This document shows positions 23,592 through 35,200 of a stretch of DNA of 64,000 nucleotides, one piece after another (the first letter of the stretch is position 1; each line of letters opens with the position of its first letter). The translations under genes and the position numbers were made by a program. This stretch comes from Apus apus (lineage: Eukaryota; Chordata; Aves; Apodiformes; Apodidae): assembly GCF_020740795.1 (NCBI RefSeq), contig NC_067295.1:2046501-2110500 (forward strand), given 5' to 3'. Under the pieces are notes generated by a model that was not told the origin of the DNA, did no database searches, and saw nothing but the letters and a program-made list of their open reading frames with translations.

Positions 23592-26500
23592 GTAAGGGCA
23601 TCCCTAAGCGTGGGGAGAGGGGCACGGGGTGCCGGGGGAGCGGGGTGCGGAGCAGAGACCTGCCGTCTGCGGCACCGACGGCTCCAACTTTCTGCAGAGC
23701 CGGTGGCCCCAGGCTGGCCCCCCCCCCCGGGCTGAGGCCCCCTCCCCTGTCCCTGCTCCGCCCCCCTTCCCACCGGAGGCCTGACCCGGAGGGAGCCCCG
23801 TCCCTCCCTCCCGGGGGAGCGGCCGCCGTCCCCGCCCGCCGCCGGAGCGAAGCGGCGGATCGCGGGGTGCGCTCCCCGGGAAGGGGGGGCTGCAGCCGGA
23901 GCAGCCGCAGGCCCGAGGGGGGAAAGCAGGTTTCATGCCTCTACCCGACGGAGAGGAATCCCTGGAGCTGCAGGTAATCATTGTCGGAGGAAAAGGGAAC
24001 AGCGTGAGGGCTTGGAGGAGCCTAAAGGGATGGGGAGGGAAGAGACGGGAGGGATGGGACTGGGCAGGCGGGGCGCTTTGCAAGGAGCACCCCGGTTCTT
24101 GGGGCTCCCTAGGATGAAGGAGGCACTCGGTCCCCTCTGCCGCACCCCCCCTGAGTTTGCCCTTCTTCGGGGGCTTCTGCGGAGGAGCCCCGTCCTGGCC
24201 GGGGGGGTGGCTGAGATAGGAGCCTGGGGCGGGCCGGGGATGCGGGGTTCGAGGCGGGACAATCCTTCGCCTCGCTTTGAAGCTTGAAACGGGGAGCGAG
24301 GCACCCGCGGAAGGGATGCGCGTGCACGACCCGACCCGCCAGCCGCTCGGCAAGGCTTAAGCCCCATCGGGACCCAAAAAGGTGGCAGAGCCCTGAATGC
24401 TCTGCAGGATGGGGCACAGCAAGCCGGGGGGGGGCATCATTCTTCCTTCTGTTAAGACACGGGAGGGAAGAGCAGGAGGTCGGGATGTGCTTCAGGTGGT
24501 CAGCGAGATGGTCAAGGTCAAAGCTAAGTCTTGGGAGTCACCATCGCTCTGGGCTGGGAGCAGCCCCGTGTGTCCCTGTGCCTCGCTGGGTCACTGCAGC
24601 TCCCAGCATCCGCAGGGCCGGGCACGGCTTGTTCCCTGTGCCCTGACTTCTGCACTGAAGAGCAGGGAAAGAAAACCTGACTCAGAGGAGTTGAACTTGC
24701 AGGCTTGCACTGGGGTAGACTAGAGATTTTTTATAGTTCTGTGGGGAAGGGGAAATGCAGGTCACACCAGGCAGGCAGTACTTAGGGTGCTGGGATCAGT
24801 CTGTTAGTCTTTGTTCAGGGAATCCCAGCTCCTTGGGGCAGCCTGGTACTAGAGCTTGGTGGCTGAAGTGAATCTGATCTGCACCTGGGGAGCTTCAGAG
24901 ACCTTGCACCTCGACTGTTGGTGGGAAAGGATCCCCAGAGGTCCTCTCCTGGAGCTGCTCCACTTCATGCAGCAAGAGAACCTGTTACTGAGCTTGGTCT
25001 GACTGGTGGACTCTGTCCTGGAAGGAATCTGAGCTGAAAGGATCTGAAGCTGCTTCAGCTCTTTCACAGCCTGTAGTTAAATACTCCTCAGCTGAATTGT
25101 CTTTGAAGCTGTTACATTGCTGAAATCAATTGATGTTAATGGATTGCAGAGGAGAGAGGGGAAAAAAAGAAACATTTTGGTAACCTCCCTGGTTGCAGCG
25201 ATGCAGGGGTTGGAGTCTAGCCCCAGCCACATCTGCCCAGGTGTGAGCACAGAGTTGGGGGCTTCCATCCACATTTTCCTCTGGCTGAAGTTGCTTAAAT
25301 TAACTGATCTGGGAGCCAAATCAGAAGCATGTGATTTACAGGACTGGTGTGACAGGACCACCTCAGCCAAAGTGAGTAACTTGAGAGCGTAACAGAGCCT
25401 GTGTTTGAGTAAAAAAGTACTTAATAGATATTTGGCAAAAGAGAAAGTGTTTTATGGGCTGTTTGTTTGTAAACTAAAAATGGGAACAGGTCCTCAGGTT
25501 ACATCTCTGCAGAGGGCTCTGGGAAACACTGCTGGCCTGGGAAGGGTGATAACGAAGTGTTGCCAACTTGAAAACAGAGTTTCTAAAGATTTTGATAGTG
25601 CTAGAGGTGGCAAGATGTTATTTAATTTTGACTTCAGTTGGTCACTGTTAATACCAATATAACCAGTTAAAACAGAAGCAAAATTTAGTGCAAGAACATT
25701 GGTTTGTCTTCTGTAGAGGAAAATCAATTTTGCAGTGAGAAACACACCCTGAGAAATACCAAATGGCAGATTGAACAAGGAGAAAGTTCCCATCCAAGCT
25801 GAATCCTTTTGCTTTTTTGCCCCCAGTGATGGAATAGGCATGGGAGGGGGGGAAAACCAATAATTTTGTGTATGAACTGGTGAGATTTCTGTGCTCTTAG
25901 GGAGCTACTGCTTTAGTACAAGAACATTGCAACCATAAGAAGTTGAAGTAGGTTTTGGCATGATGCTGCATTTCCCTCCTCCTCATCAGAGCCCTGCCTG
26001 GGTGTTTGTGTTAGTTCAGAGTCCTCTGTCAGGTCACACCAGCTTCCACACTCCCCACCTCCCTCCCACCCCTTTCCACCAGTTCTCCACATGCAGCAGC
26101 TCACGTGGCCTCTGCCTCCTCCATCCACACCAACACAAAGCTTGAGGCCCCTTAGGCTGTACCTGGGGAAGCAGGTGATGAACATTCACCCCCAAATTTG
26201 CTACAGGTCCAGGAGAGTTTTAATTTTCTTCATTTCAGCAAGTTGCTGCACTTACCCATCACAGCCAACTCCACGGGATTGGGGGGAGGAGAAGGGGGGC
26301 AAAGGTGACATTCTGCTGCTATTGGATACTTCTTGGATGCTTCTCCAGGTGATTTACTTTTTTTCCCATTACTACCAAGAATACTTCTTTTAAAAACTTA
26401 TTTTTTGGATTACCTTTTTGTCTCCTCCTGCTAGTTATTCTGCACCTGAAAGCAGTAATTTGCAGTTCTGTTGCTGTAATTCTCATCACAATAATTTTGT

Positions 26501-29500
26501 TTGATGCTGCACAAGAGAGAGCTATGACTCCAGTGGTAAACAGGCAGTGAGATCAAACCTTGATTCCTAAAATTGGGTTTCTTTATGCAATTTCTTCTTG
26601 GTCCCAGCCATACCCAGCTTTGACTCTGATGCAAGGCACTTCATAGTTATTATTGCTTTACTATTGTAACCACAGCCAGGAGGAATTTCAACTTTGAGCT
26701 GCCAAGACAGCTTTAAGGTTTGTTCTTCCTTATGTTGTGATGATGCTTCAGTCACAAAGGGCTGCTCTGTGCTGTTTGGTGGATACCTGCTCTTGTGCCC
26801 AGCAAAAGCATGTTAGGATACCTGCTAGAGAAGTTTCCACAAAGGCTAAATACCTTCTTCTGGGTGGAATGGTCTGTACCAGAACATCTCTGCTATTTCT
26901 TCTCTCCATTTTTTCAGGCAGGGACACAGGCAGTCAGAGGTGTTCAGCTGCAGTGGGTGCCTATTGTGTTTCAGGGTACTTGCTCTGTGAAAGGAGAACT
27001 TGGAATTACACTAGTGATTACTCTGATCTGTGTTCTTAGCTCCCTAGCTTGTCCCTTTTGGTTTGTGTGTTTTAAGCAGAAAGTCCAGAATTTATGGAGT
27101 GTACCAATGTGAGGTCTTGGAGATCAGACACTAAAGGGAAAAAAAAAATCTGAACACCAGGAAGTCCCCTAGAGGTGTTTTTTTTTGACTGATCCTTTAA
27201 TTAAGAATACCAGATTGAGTGTATAAGATTATCAGTCAGCATGCCTTAATTAGATTTAGTTGTCTTTTGTTGAGGTTCATGGTCATCAACTGCTGTAGTG
27301 GCAATATTAGTTCAGGTAAAATTGTGCTGGTGAGGGACAATCTGTCAGCTGGAGAGAGGGAAACAGAGGGGGTATCTGTGCTCACCAAAGCCTGCCAGCA
27401 AAACGTGCTTTTGCAGCCATTCAGGTTTTGTTGCTGTTGCCAGAACAGACCCCAAACCACCAGTGGCTATGAGGCAAAGGGATGAGGTTTCAGGGGCTCA
27501 GTGGATAAAGAAGTGGATGGGGACTCTGGAGATCTGGGCTCAGTTTTCAGATCTCAGATGACTTTAAATACATCTCATCCCCAGCCAGTGCACAGGAAGC
27601 ATTCAGATGATGTGAGGTCCTTGCTGGTGCTGCCAACCAGTTGGCTGTCACCAAATGAAGTCATTAAAGACTTTGTGTGAGAGCCTCTCAGCAAAAGCAT
27701 TGCCTTCTGAGCCTACCTGCTATGAAAGGGAAAATTCATAAATGGAACAAAAAGAAGGGAGAGTAAAGGTTAATGTTACACAAAACCAAGAGCCCAAAAT
27801 ACTAAAGAAGCAGTCAGACAAACTGGTGAAGCATCATTGGCTCCTGAGGAAGGCAGGAGACCATCACAGCTACTTTTGAGGGAGGCTGGAAAAGCTGTCT
27901 TCCTCCGTGGAGAACACACAAAGGTTGCATCACCCATTTTTATTTTTTTTTTTAGTGTTCTTTCCATCAAAGATATCAGCTGGGTCACACAGCATCTGGC
28001 TTGCAAGAAAGTGTGTTCTTCCAGAGGCCAGAACCCTCACAGCTTAAGTGTGGGGCTGCTTTGGCTTCTCCTAGATTTCCCCTATAAATAATCTGAGTTT
28101 TAATACAACTCTACAATTTAAAATTAGTGTCAGAGCAGAATTAAAAAGTCTGTTCTTATGGGCCAGAACTGGAATTTGCTATTTCTTATCTCTTGTCCCT
28201 CTCTCACTTCCATCTTCAAGCCAGCATTTGTTTGGGCTTTGGCAGCTCTCTCAGCTTTCCCATCGCAGCCACCCTGGCTTTCTGCTTTCTCTGGTACATC
28301 TCCTCCCAACCCCAGAGTTATATGCGAGACACCTACTTTCCATCTGCATAGTTCCAAATCAGAATAACATATTTATGATTACTGCTGGTAGCTGGAGGGA
28401 CTTCTGCTCTCACCCACTGCAGTTTTCTCACCCAAAGAGAAGGCACAGCAACCAGCCCGTGGAGGTGTTTGCGTTCCTCTTGGAGACAAGAAGCCTTTTA
28501 CATGCTTACAGGATAGAGGATTTTGCTTGTGCTTGACAGGCATGGGTGTCATGTGGGCTGGGTGGTTTTGAATCCACATTTTTCCCCCCAGATTATTATG
28601 GAAATTAAACTATCAGGTTGATGGGAACAAAAGTTGCTGGGCATGTTCTGCTTGAGCACCTTCATCACTGTCTGCTGGCCAGACCTAGGAGAGATCTTGG
28701 GCCAGATCCCTTTTTGGAATCTCTGCTCTTTTATAGCAGATGCTTTGAAGTCTTTCTAGCAGAAAGCTTTATAAATACTGACTTAGACCCTGTTCAGACA
28801 GAGAATGAAGAAGTATTAATGTGAGTCAAGCACGCCACAGAAAACGTGTTGGACATTTTCAGCCTTTTTCAGTTGTCTAACAAAACCTATTTTATCAGCA
28901 AATCTGTTCAGCTGTTTGTGTCCTGAAGCTGCCTGCTGCAGTTTGGAGTTCTGGCAGAAGAAAGATGTTCCTTAGACATAAAGCACATTTCAAGGTGAGA
29001 GGAGAGGGATTCAGACACACTGAAGAGAAGCGCAGTCTCAAGAGCTGGCAAAGGAACAGCTTGTTCCTTTCCATTGTGATTTTCAGCTGTGTGAGTGTGG
29101 CCTGACCCCAGGGAGGGGTGTGCTCAGTTATGGGCCTTTCCAGCTTGGAGTTAATGGGTTTTTTTCCTTTCCTAGAATTCTGTTGGATGTTATGGAGGGT
29201 TTTATTTCCCCTCCTACACAGCTGCTGATGCTCCCTGGGGGTTCTCGATTGGTTCTGCCAGGCAGTAAGTGGCATTTGAAAATATCAAGCTGAGACTGTT
29301 TCTCTCTAAACAGGGAGACCTGTGAAACAGCCCAGCTTCCGATGGGAAGAGCCGGGAACTGTCTGTGGTGCTGGACTGGGAAACTACCCCGAGCTGGTAC
29401 TGGAAGGAGAGAGGACTGGTTCAGTCTCTGAGCCTCTCCAGGCACCTTCCACCAAGTGACAGCAGAATTGCATCAAATCAGGTTGAAAACTCTTATCACT

Positions 29501-30190
29501 AGTGCCAGGGCTCTGCTTTCAGTCTGATTGGTGTCTGCTGTGCTGTCAGTTTTTTAAATATTATCTTTTGACATTTTCTGTATAGGTTTTTAGACTGCAA
29601 GCTCAGGGGAAAGGTGGGTTCTGGATTTGTGTATTTTTGTGCAAGTTGGGAAGAAGGACATGTGTGTACAGCAGATTATGGGAGTGAGACAGGCCAAGGG
29701 AGAGGTTTGCTTGCCACATGGCACAGGAAGTAAGCAAAAATTAACATTGCTCATCAGCAGAGGAAGGACTGGCCTTGTGGCCAGCAGGCTCTGCACCCAA
29801 GCAGCCCATGTGCCAGGGCACTCAGAGCCCTTTGCTGCAGGAAAGCTTCTGCCTGGGAAGTGAGATGCCCCATCACCCTCTGTCCTCTCTCTGGTGTCTT
29901 CTGGCAGGATGCATGCTGAGTTACTGCTTCCCATCTTCACACTTACATCCAGCCCTGACCCCATCCCATGGAATCTGTGAAAATTAAACAGATACCACCA
30001 GCTACTGGGATGAGCACTTGACTGCTCTCACTGTGTGGTTTCTTTGTTCAGGCATAATTCCAGCACAAATTCTGACTAAAGACAGAAATGAAATGATGTG
30101 TAAAACTCAGTCTACTTTGAGTTTGCTCTTTCTTTCTCTCTCTCCTTCTCTTCTTGATTTTTTTATTTATTTTTTTTTTTTCCTTTCTAG
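23592..30190 (+). other. SSTR5: SSTR5 5' UTR intron
   Basis: The intron starts GTAAGG and ends in a long pyrimidine tract with TTTCTAG, spanning 6599 bases. Its first 0.8 kb is still CpG island and contains the alternative donor at 23974. The rest is unique, moderately AT-rich DNA with no recognised mobile element and only short chance open frames. T- and A-runs occur near 27140-27190 and 27950. A second internal first exon cannot be excluded. Confidence 0.65.
30122..30190 (+). promoter_or_regulatory. SSTR5: Splice acceptor and polypyrimidine tract of SSTR5 exon 2
   Basis: Nearly 70 bases of C/T-dominated sequence, including CTTTCTTTCTCTCTCTCC and a T run around 30170, end in CCTTTCTAG|G at 30190/30191. 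This is a very strong 3' splice signal placed 64 bases before the receptor start codon. Confidence 0.85.
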
Positions 30191-30197
30191 GAACAAG

Positions 30198-30224
30198 ATG
30201 CCCATGAAGTTTAATCTCTCTTAG
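30198..30224 (+). other. Short upstream ORF (8 codons) before the SSTR5 start
   Basis: In the predicted mature leader, ATGCCCATGAAG begins at 30198 and reads M-P-M-K-F-N-L-S before TAG at 30222-30224, 30 bases before the receptor ATG. Because it ends before the main start, it would allow reinitiation. Whether it is translated is unknown. Confidence 0.45.
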
Positions 30225-30254
30225 CCTTAAAAGAAAAACTGAGGACTAAAAGTT

Positions 30255-31367
30255 ATGGATCCTTTATACTTTTCCAACACATTTAGCCCAGAAGTTAGCT
30301 CCAGCAATGTGAATTCCTCACTGCTGACTAGTGTGACAGAGAATGGGACACTCTCAGAGCAGCCCTCGTTCAAATACATCCACAAAGTCCTGATCCCCAT
30401 CTGTTACCTCCTGGTATGTGCTGTTGGACTCAGTGGCAACACGTTGGTCATTTATGTGGTTTTGCGCTATGCCAAGATGAAAACTGTCACCAACATATAC
30501 ATCTTGAACTTGGCTGTTGCTGATGTGCTCTTCATGCTGGGCCTGCCATTCCTGGCCACCCAAAATGCCATCTCCTATTGGCCTTTTGGCTCCTTTTTGT
30601 GCAGGCTGGTGATGACTGTAGATGGTATTAACCAATTCACTAGTATTTTCTGTTTGACTGTGATGAGCTTGGACCGATACCTGGCTGTGGTTCATCCCAT
30701 CAAATCAACCAAGTGGAGACGTCCCAGGGTGGCCAAGCTCATCAGCGTGACTGTCTGGACATTCTCATTCTTGGTGGTGCTTCCAGTCATCATCTTTTCA
30801 GATGTGCAGGAAGACTTTCACACCTGCAACATGAACTGGCCAGAGCCTGTCAACATCTGGTCAGCAGCATTCATCATTTACACGTCAGTCCTTGGGTTTT
30901 TTGGTCCTTTGTTGGTGATCTGTCTCTGCTACTTGCTGATTGTGATTAAAGTCAAGTCTTCAGGGATCCGAGTTGGGTCTACGAGGCGCAGGAGATCAGA
31001 GAGAAAGGTGACCAGGATGGTGGTGATCATTGTGGTGGTCTTTGTGTTTTGCTGGCTTCCATTTTACATGATGAACATTGTCAATTTGATATTCATCCTG
31101 CCAGAAGACCCTGTGTTGGTAGGAGTGTACTTCTTTGTGGTGGTCCTGTCCTATGCAAACAGCTGTGCCAACCCCATTCTTTATGGATTCCTTTCTGACA
31201 ACTTCAAGCAGAGTTTTCAGAAAGTCCTGTGCCTCCGAAGGGGCAATGGTGTAGAGGATGGTGACCCCATTGAACACAGGCAGGAGAACAGCAGCCGCTT
31301 GCAGGAATCCATGTTAACCCAGAGAAATATTGAATTCAATGGGCATATGCAGACCAGCAAGGTCTAA
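30255..31367 (+). CDS. SSTR5: Somatostatin receptor type 5 (SSTR5)
   Basis: Class A GPCR of 370 residues in one exon, intact. In the family it binds somatostatin-14/-28 at the plasma membrane and couples to Gi/o, lowering cAMP and inhibiting hormone secretion. Visible: N-glycosylation sites N20 and N30; TM1 with G61-N62; D90 (2.50); D123, the TM3 Asp that contacts ligand Lys; predicted C116-C191 disulphide; DRY at 140-142; basic third loop RRRRSER 244-250; CWLP 266-269; the somatostatin-receptor signature [13 protein letters not shown] 300-312; C326 as a probable palmitoylation site; and a C-terminal MQTSKV, a class I PDZ ligand. Human SSTR5 is 364 residues and ends MQTSKL. That tail, the MDPL-type start and the TM sequences favour SSTR5 over SSTR2/3. 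The start ATG (30255) has G at -3 and +4, matches the family N-terminus and follows an acceptor 64 bases upstream. The convergent neighbour C1QTNF8 supports orthology. Confidence 0.97.
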   Translation: MDPLYFSNTFSPEVSSSNVNSSLLTSVTENGTLSEQPSFKYIHKVLIPICYLLVCAVGLSGNTLVIYVVLRYAKMKTVTNIYILNLAVADVLFMLGLPFLATQNAISYWPFGSFLCRLVMTVDGINQFTSIFCLTVMSLDRYLAVVHPIKSTKWRRPRVAKLISVTVWTFSFLVVLPVIIFSDVQEDFHTCNMNWPEPVNIWSAAFIIYTSVLGFFGPLLVICLCYLLIVIKVKSSGIRVGSTRRRRSERKVTRMVVIIVVVFVFCWLPFYMMNIVNLIFILPEDPVLVGVYFFVVVLSYANSCANPILYGFLSDNFKQSFQKVLCLRRGNGVEDGDPIEHRQENSSRLQESMLTQRNIEFNGHMQTSKV

Positions 31368-31463
31368 GGGCATGGTTTGGGACTGCAAAGCTCTTGTAGA
31401 CCTTGGGGACTTAAAGGAGAGATGTATTCATAGCAAAGCGAAAAGCTAAGACCCACAAGCTCA

Positions 31464-31469
31464 AATAAA
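31464..31469 (+). terminator. SSTR5: Candidate poly(A) signal AATAAA (proximal)
   Basis: A canonical AATAAA about 100 bases after the stop codon. Use of this site would give a very short 3' UTR. Confidence 0.4.
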
Positions 31470-31968
31470 GGTACATAAATGTCTCTTCACTCCCCTTCCT
31501 TTCCCAGCTAAAAGTGTTATGGGTTGCACTGGGCTGTGATGGTGCTTTGGCCCTTATGGTGTTTCAGCTGCCTCAGGCGTGTGCTGCCACTTTCTGTGCC
31601 TGGAGACCTGATCTACTGGTGCACACTGCTGGTTTCCTACTGCTCTGGTGATGGAAAGCAACACTAAACCTGTTTTAACTACCTTGCTCAGCTGAGTTTA
31701 TGGCTGTTTTGCACTGTTTGGATCAGCTCAAAGCAGAAAACAACTCAGATAACATCTTTGGAAGTCTTCAAGAGGATCTTTTCAAAGAAAACCATGATTT
31801 TTTTTGAAGAGGAAGTTTCACACAAAAAAAAGGCCACAGCACAGATCTTGACATTATGTAGGAGCCATGGCTATAATGTGCTGTGGAGTTCATTTACATT
31901 GTTTTACTGTCATTAACCCATATAAGAGATTTGTAGTATTGGAGAATCTTTCCAACAAAATAAGAAAG

Positions 31969-31974
31969 AATAAA
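31969..31974 (+). terminator. SSTR5: Candidate poly(A) signal AATAAA (distal)
   Basis: A canonical AATAAA within GAAAGAATAAAAACAAG, followed within about 45 bases by a GT-rich patch (CTGTGTTCATGG). This is the best-supported of the three candidate 3' ends. Confidence 0.55.
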
Positions 31975-32177
31975 AACAAGACTAGGTAAAAATTGCTGGA
32001 AGGATTCACTGTGTTCATGGTACTTTCACGTTTTAAGGCAAACTGCATATAAAATGTAATGTAACCACTTTATTATTATATAAGTGATGATGATTGTGAA
32101 GTCCTGGAAAAGCTGTTGTGTATATTTATTGGCTCTGAGTGTAAGTATGGACATGAATATAAACTGCATTTTCAGAA

Positions 32178-32183
32178 ATTAAA
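32178..32183 (+). terminator. SSTR5: Candidate poly(A) signal ATTAAA
   Basis: The common ATTAAA variant in AGAAATTAAAACAAG, about 810 bases after the stop, marking a possible longest 3' UTR. The downstream GT-rich element is weak. Confidence 0.35.
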
Positions 32184-32205
32184 ACAAGTTCAATCCCCTC
32201 CTGAC

Positions 32206-35200
32206 TATCCATTTCATAGCTCTGCCAGGCACTGCCAAAAAAATACAGATGAGTCTCTGATGCTTGAATCATCATAGACACAGCACAGGTGTTATGGCAG
32301 GGCAAGTACAGGGACTCTGTCCTGCTCTAGCACCAAAAGGAAGGTCACTGTGCCTCGTGGTGTTCAGGAGCTCAGTAGATCCATGGAGATCCAACAGCTG
32401 AAGTGGGACCATACAGCAGGATGAGGGGAGCAAGGAACAGACTCAAACCTGATTTCTGCCTCTTGTCTGATCCAAGCTGCTTGCACAGTTGAGTGAGGAC
32501 CCTTCATAAACCCAAAGGAAGAAAGCAAATTAGATGTATTTTTCTCTTGTTATCCAGGCACAAATGATTTATTCTCTTTAGAAATTACTGTCTACCACCA
32601 CTGCCACCCAAGCAGGTCAAACAGTTTTGTAAATAAATGTGTTTGTATAGAACAGCCAGTGGGGCAGGGGATAAAATAGGACAGGGCATCTCAGCTGTCC
32701 TTCCAATCTTGGTGACCTTCTGTAGCATCTCTAAGGAACATGGCTGAGCCCAGCAGCAAACATCAGCCTGGTGTTTGTACAAGCAGGGCAGATCACTGAA
32801 ATAACTGTAAACAGGGTGTGGTGCTGAGATGGTTCCCCCCCTAAAGTGCAACCCAGAGAAGCGTGGACATGAGTGATTAATGTGAGAGGCCCCATGTTGA
32901 AATTACTGCAGGTTTTGCAGGATGTATCCAGGTCCTGGTCCCTGCTTTGGGCCATTAGTAGGCATGTCCAGGCTTCTCACAGGAGCAGGCTGGAGCCCAC
33001 CTTCCCTAGCCCTGTGCTACACCATGGCTGTTAATTCAAACTCACAGCACAACCAGGTTCACATTCATTAATTCAGTTATGCAATATCTATTATTTCCAG
33101 AATTATCAGGCTGTTCCAGGCATAAATCAACTCTCTTATCAGTTCTTGAGACACATGGAATAATTAGTGCAGGCCTTTATGTCATCTCTGCCAATTCCAT
33201 CTGCCCCCAGTTGATTAGCCAGAAGTTCTTCTCCCGTGACAAAATCAGAAAAACCCATTTTAGTTCACAGATCATTTTGCAAGCAGCCGTAATAATTAAT
33301 GCTCTCACAGAGGGAGGGTGCCCCACGTACACAGCACTGGGAGCCAGCTCTGCAGAACACAGGGATGCATAATTCAAATCAAAGTGTGCTGCTGAGAACA
33401 TCTGTGCCATCGTCCATCGCTGGCCTGATCCTCTGGAGCAGCTGAGTTCTCAAGCACAGGGAAAATGAGCAGAATGAAGCGACCAGGGGGTTGTTCACAC
33501 TCACAGCAAAGCTGAGCAATGCTGGTTGCTCTCACCAGCTGCTTGCTATAATAGTATTTGCTGTGGAAGTGGCAAGAAACAGTTATGAGCAGAAAATATT
33601 TGAAATGCCAGGGTAAGATTTAGGAATTTGCCTCTGAGGCTGAGAGGTTCTGCCCAAACCACTTCAACCCTTGGGCACCAGTTTCTGTAGCTGTAAAACT
33701 GGGAAGAATGGTGCTGATCTCTGTCAGGGTTGAAAGTCAGCACCCAAAAAAGAACTTTTATACTTTGCTGTCTCCTACCCAGGTGCTTGGAGCTCCATAA
33801 AACTCCAACCTGGCAGTCCTGGAGAGTGACGATGTATTGGGAAGAGAGGGGAAAGGAGTAATCCCTGCCCTCCTAAGGCTGCCTGGCAGAAGGGCTGCTT
33901 GAGTGTCTCAGTCTCAAAAAATAAAACCACATTGCTAGAATAAGTCTCACACCTCAAGACTGAGCATTGTAACAAGAAGCAGATGGAAGAATAAACTACA
34001 AAAACCAAAGAAAATAAAACACCTCCTTGGTGCATTAGTTAAGAAGACAGAAGAGCTGAGAAATACTCACATGACCAACACTTGAGTAAAAACTGGCAGT
34101 GTTGGAATAGTGATAATTTCTGGGTAACATCTCATTTTCTCTTCAGGGAAAAAGCTAATACTCATTTCAAACCTCTCTGAGCACGGGAGGGAGCTGAAGA
34201 GGGGTGATTAATGAAGATTCAGAGTTTTATGCCTCTGTCATGTTAATCTGGTGTGATATCAGGACACAACAGTGTAACATTAACCTGGTGTATTAGGGAG
34301 ACTTTGTTTTCCTTTCCATGATGACTTCATAACATGCTGGAAAGAAAAAACAGCTGTGTTTCATGCCAACATGCTTTATAAACATGAATATTGTCCTAAC
34401 AACAGCATCAGCTCTTACCACAGAGGAAGAGCTTTAGTGCAAACTATAAGCTCTTTGTGCACCCAGCAAAATTTCTTAGTCCTTTTCTCTGACTCTGAGT
34501 CAGGTCAGCATGTACTGGGTGGAATTACTATGGACTAATAATCTGCTGTGCTCCTCAGGCTCCTGCTGCAGAGATTGGCTTCACTTTCCTCCGTTAAAAC
34601 ATTCTGAACCAAGTGCACAACTAAATAGTCTTTTTAAAAAAAGTCATCCAGCTCTTATTTATGATGCTAACTCCTAGGTTTCTCATCAGGAATAAAACCC
34701 CTGCCCAAGTCCAACTGGCCAGGCTGTTTTCTCAGCCCTCAGCCCATTTCCCAAGTGACAGCACTGTCCCCTTGGGGACACAGTGGCTTCAGCCCCCTGG
34801 GACATAAGGGCTGCTTCACCAGCATGTCCAAGCTACCCCTGAACTCAATGCCAGGTCAAGATTGAGCAGAAGTGGAACAAATCAGAGCTGATTTCAGTGT
34901 GAGATCAAATTTGCAGTCCACAAGGAAGCACAATGTCCTGCTAATCACCCAGTACTTTATAATGGCCCATTTGATGCTCTGACCACCAGTGAAAGACACA
35001 AAAGATACTGACAACCACTATCCATCTGCTGATCAAGCCAGGGATCCTCTTTCCCTTGATTTAAAAGGGAATTGGTTTTGATAAAACACTCAAGATTAAG
35101 TCCTTCCAAGAAAGAATGACACCAGAATGCAGAAAAGCCTCACAAGTGTCTGAATTTACTTTTGATTCCTCTTCTAACTTACAGCAGAGAAGCTCCTATT

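Larger units (their letters stand above)
23260..24370 (+). promoter_or_regulatory. SSTR5: CpG island promoter of SSTR5
   Basis: CG dinucleotides become dense over about 1.1 kb here, in sharp contrast to the CpG-poor DNA on both sides. GC-box-like sequences occur repeatedly (for example CCGCCCCCCTTCCC near 23760, GGGCGGGCCGGGG near 24230). The island lies about 6-7 kb upstream of the receptor reading frame and contains a strong splice donor at 23591/23592, the arrangement expected of a promoter with an untranslated first exon. A TTTAAAAG box at 23388 may position initiation. Open frames crossing the island in all directions (including about 249 codons on the minus strand, 23604-24353) are explained by GC richness. 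Promoter identity is inferred from position, composition and splice signals. Confidence 0.8.
31368..32205 (+). other. SSTR5: SSTR5 3' untranslated region
   Basis: This is non-coding sequence after the TAA at 31365-31367, in the same exon. It becomes AT-rich towards the end, with ATTTA-type elements (for example near 32125) and three candidate poly(A) signals, so transcripts of different 3' length are possible. The true end cannot be fixed from sequence. The limits given run to just past the last signal. Confidence 0.6.

Noticed and set aside
23604-24353. 249-codon open frame on the - strand
   Set aside because: It lies wholly in the CpG island, where stop codons are rare. Pro/Arg/Gly-rich product without domains. 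An antisense transcript is possible but no protein is supported.
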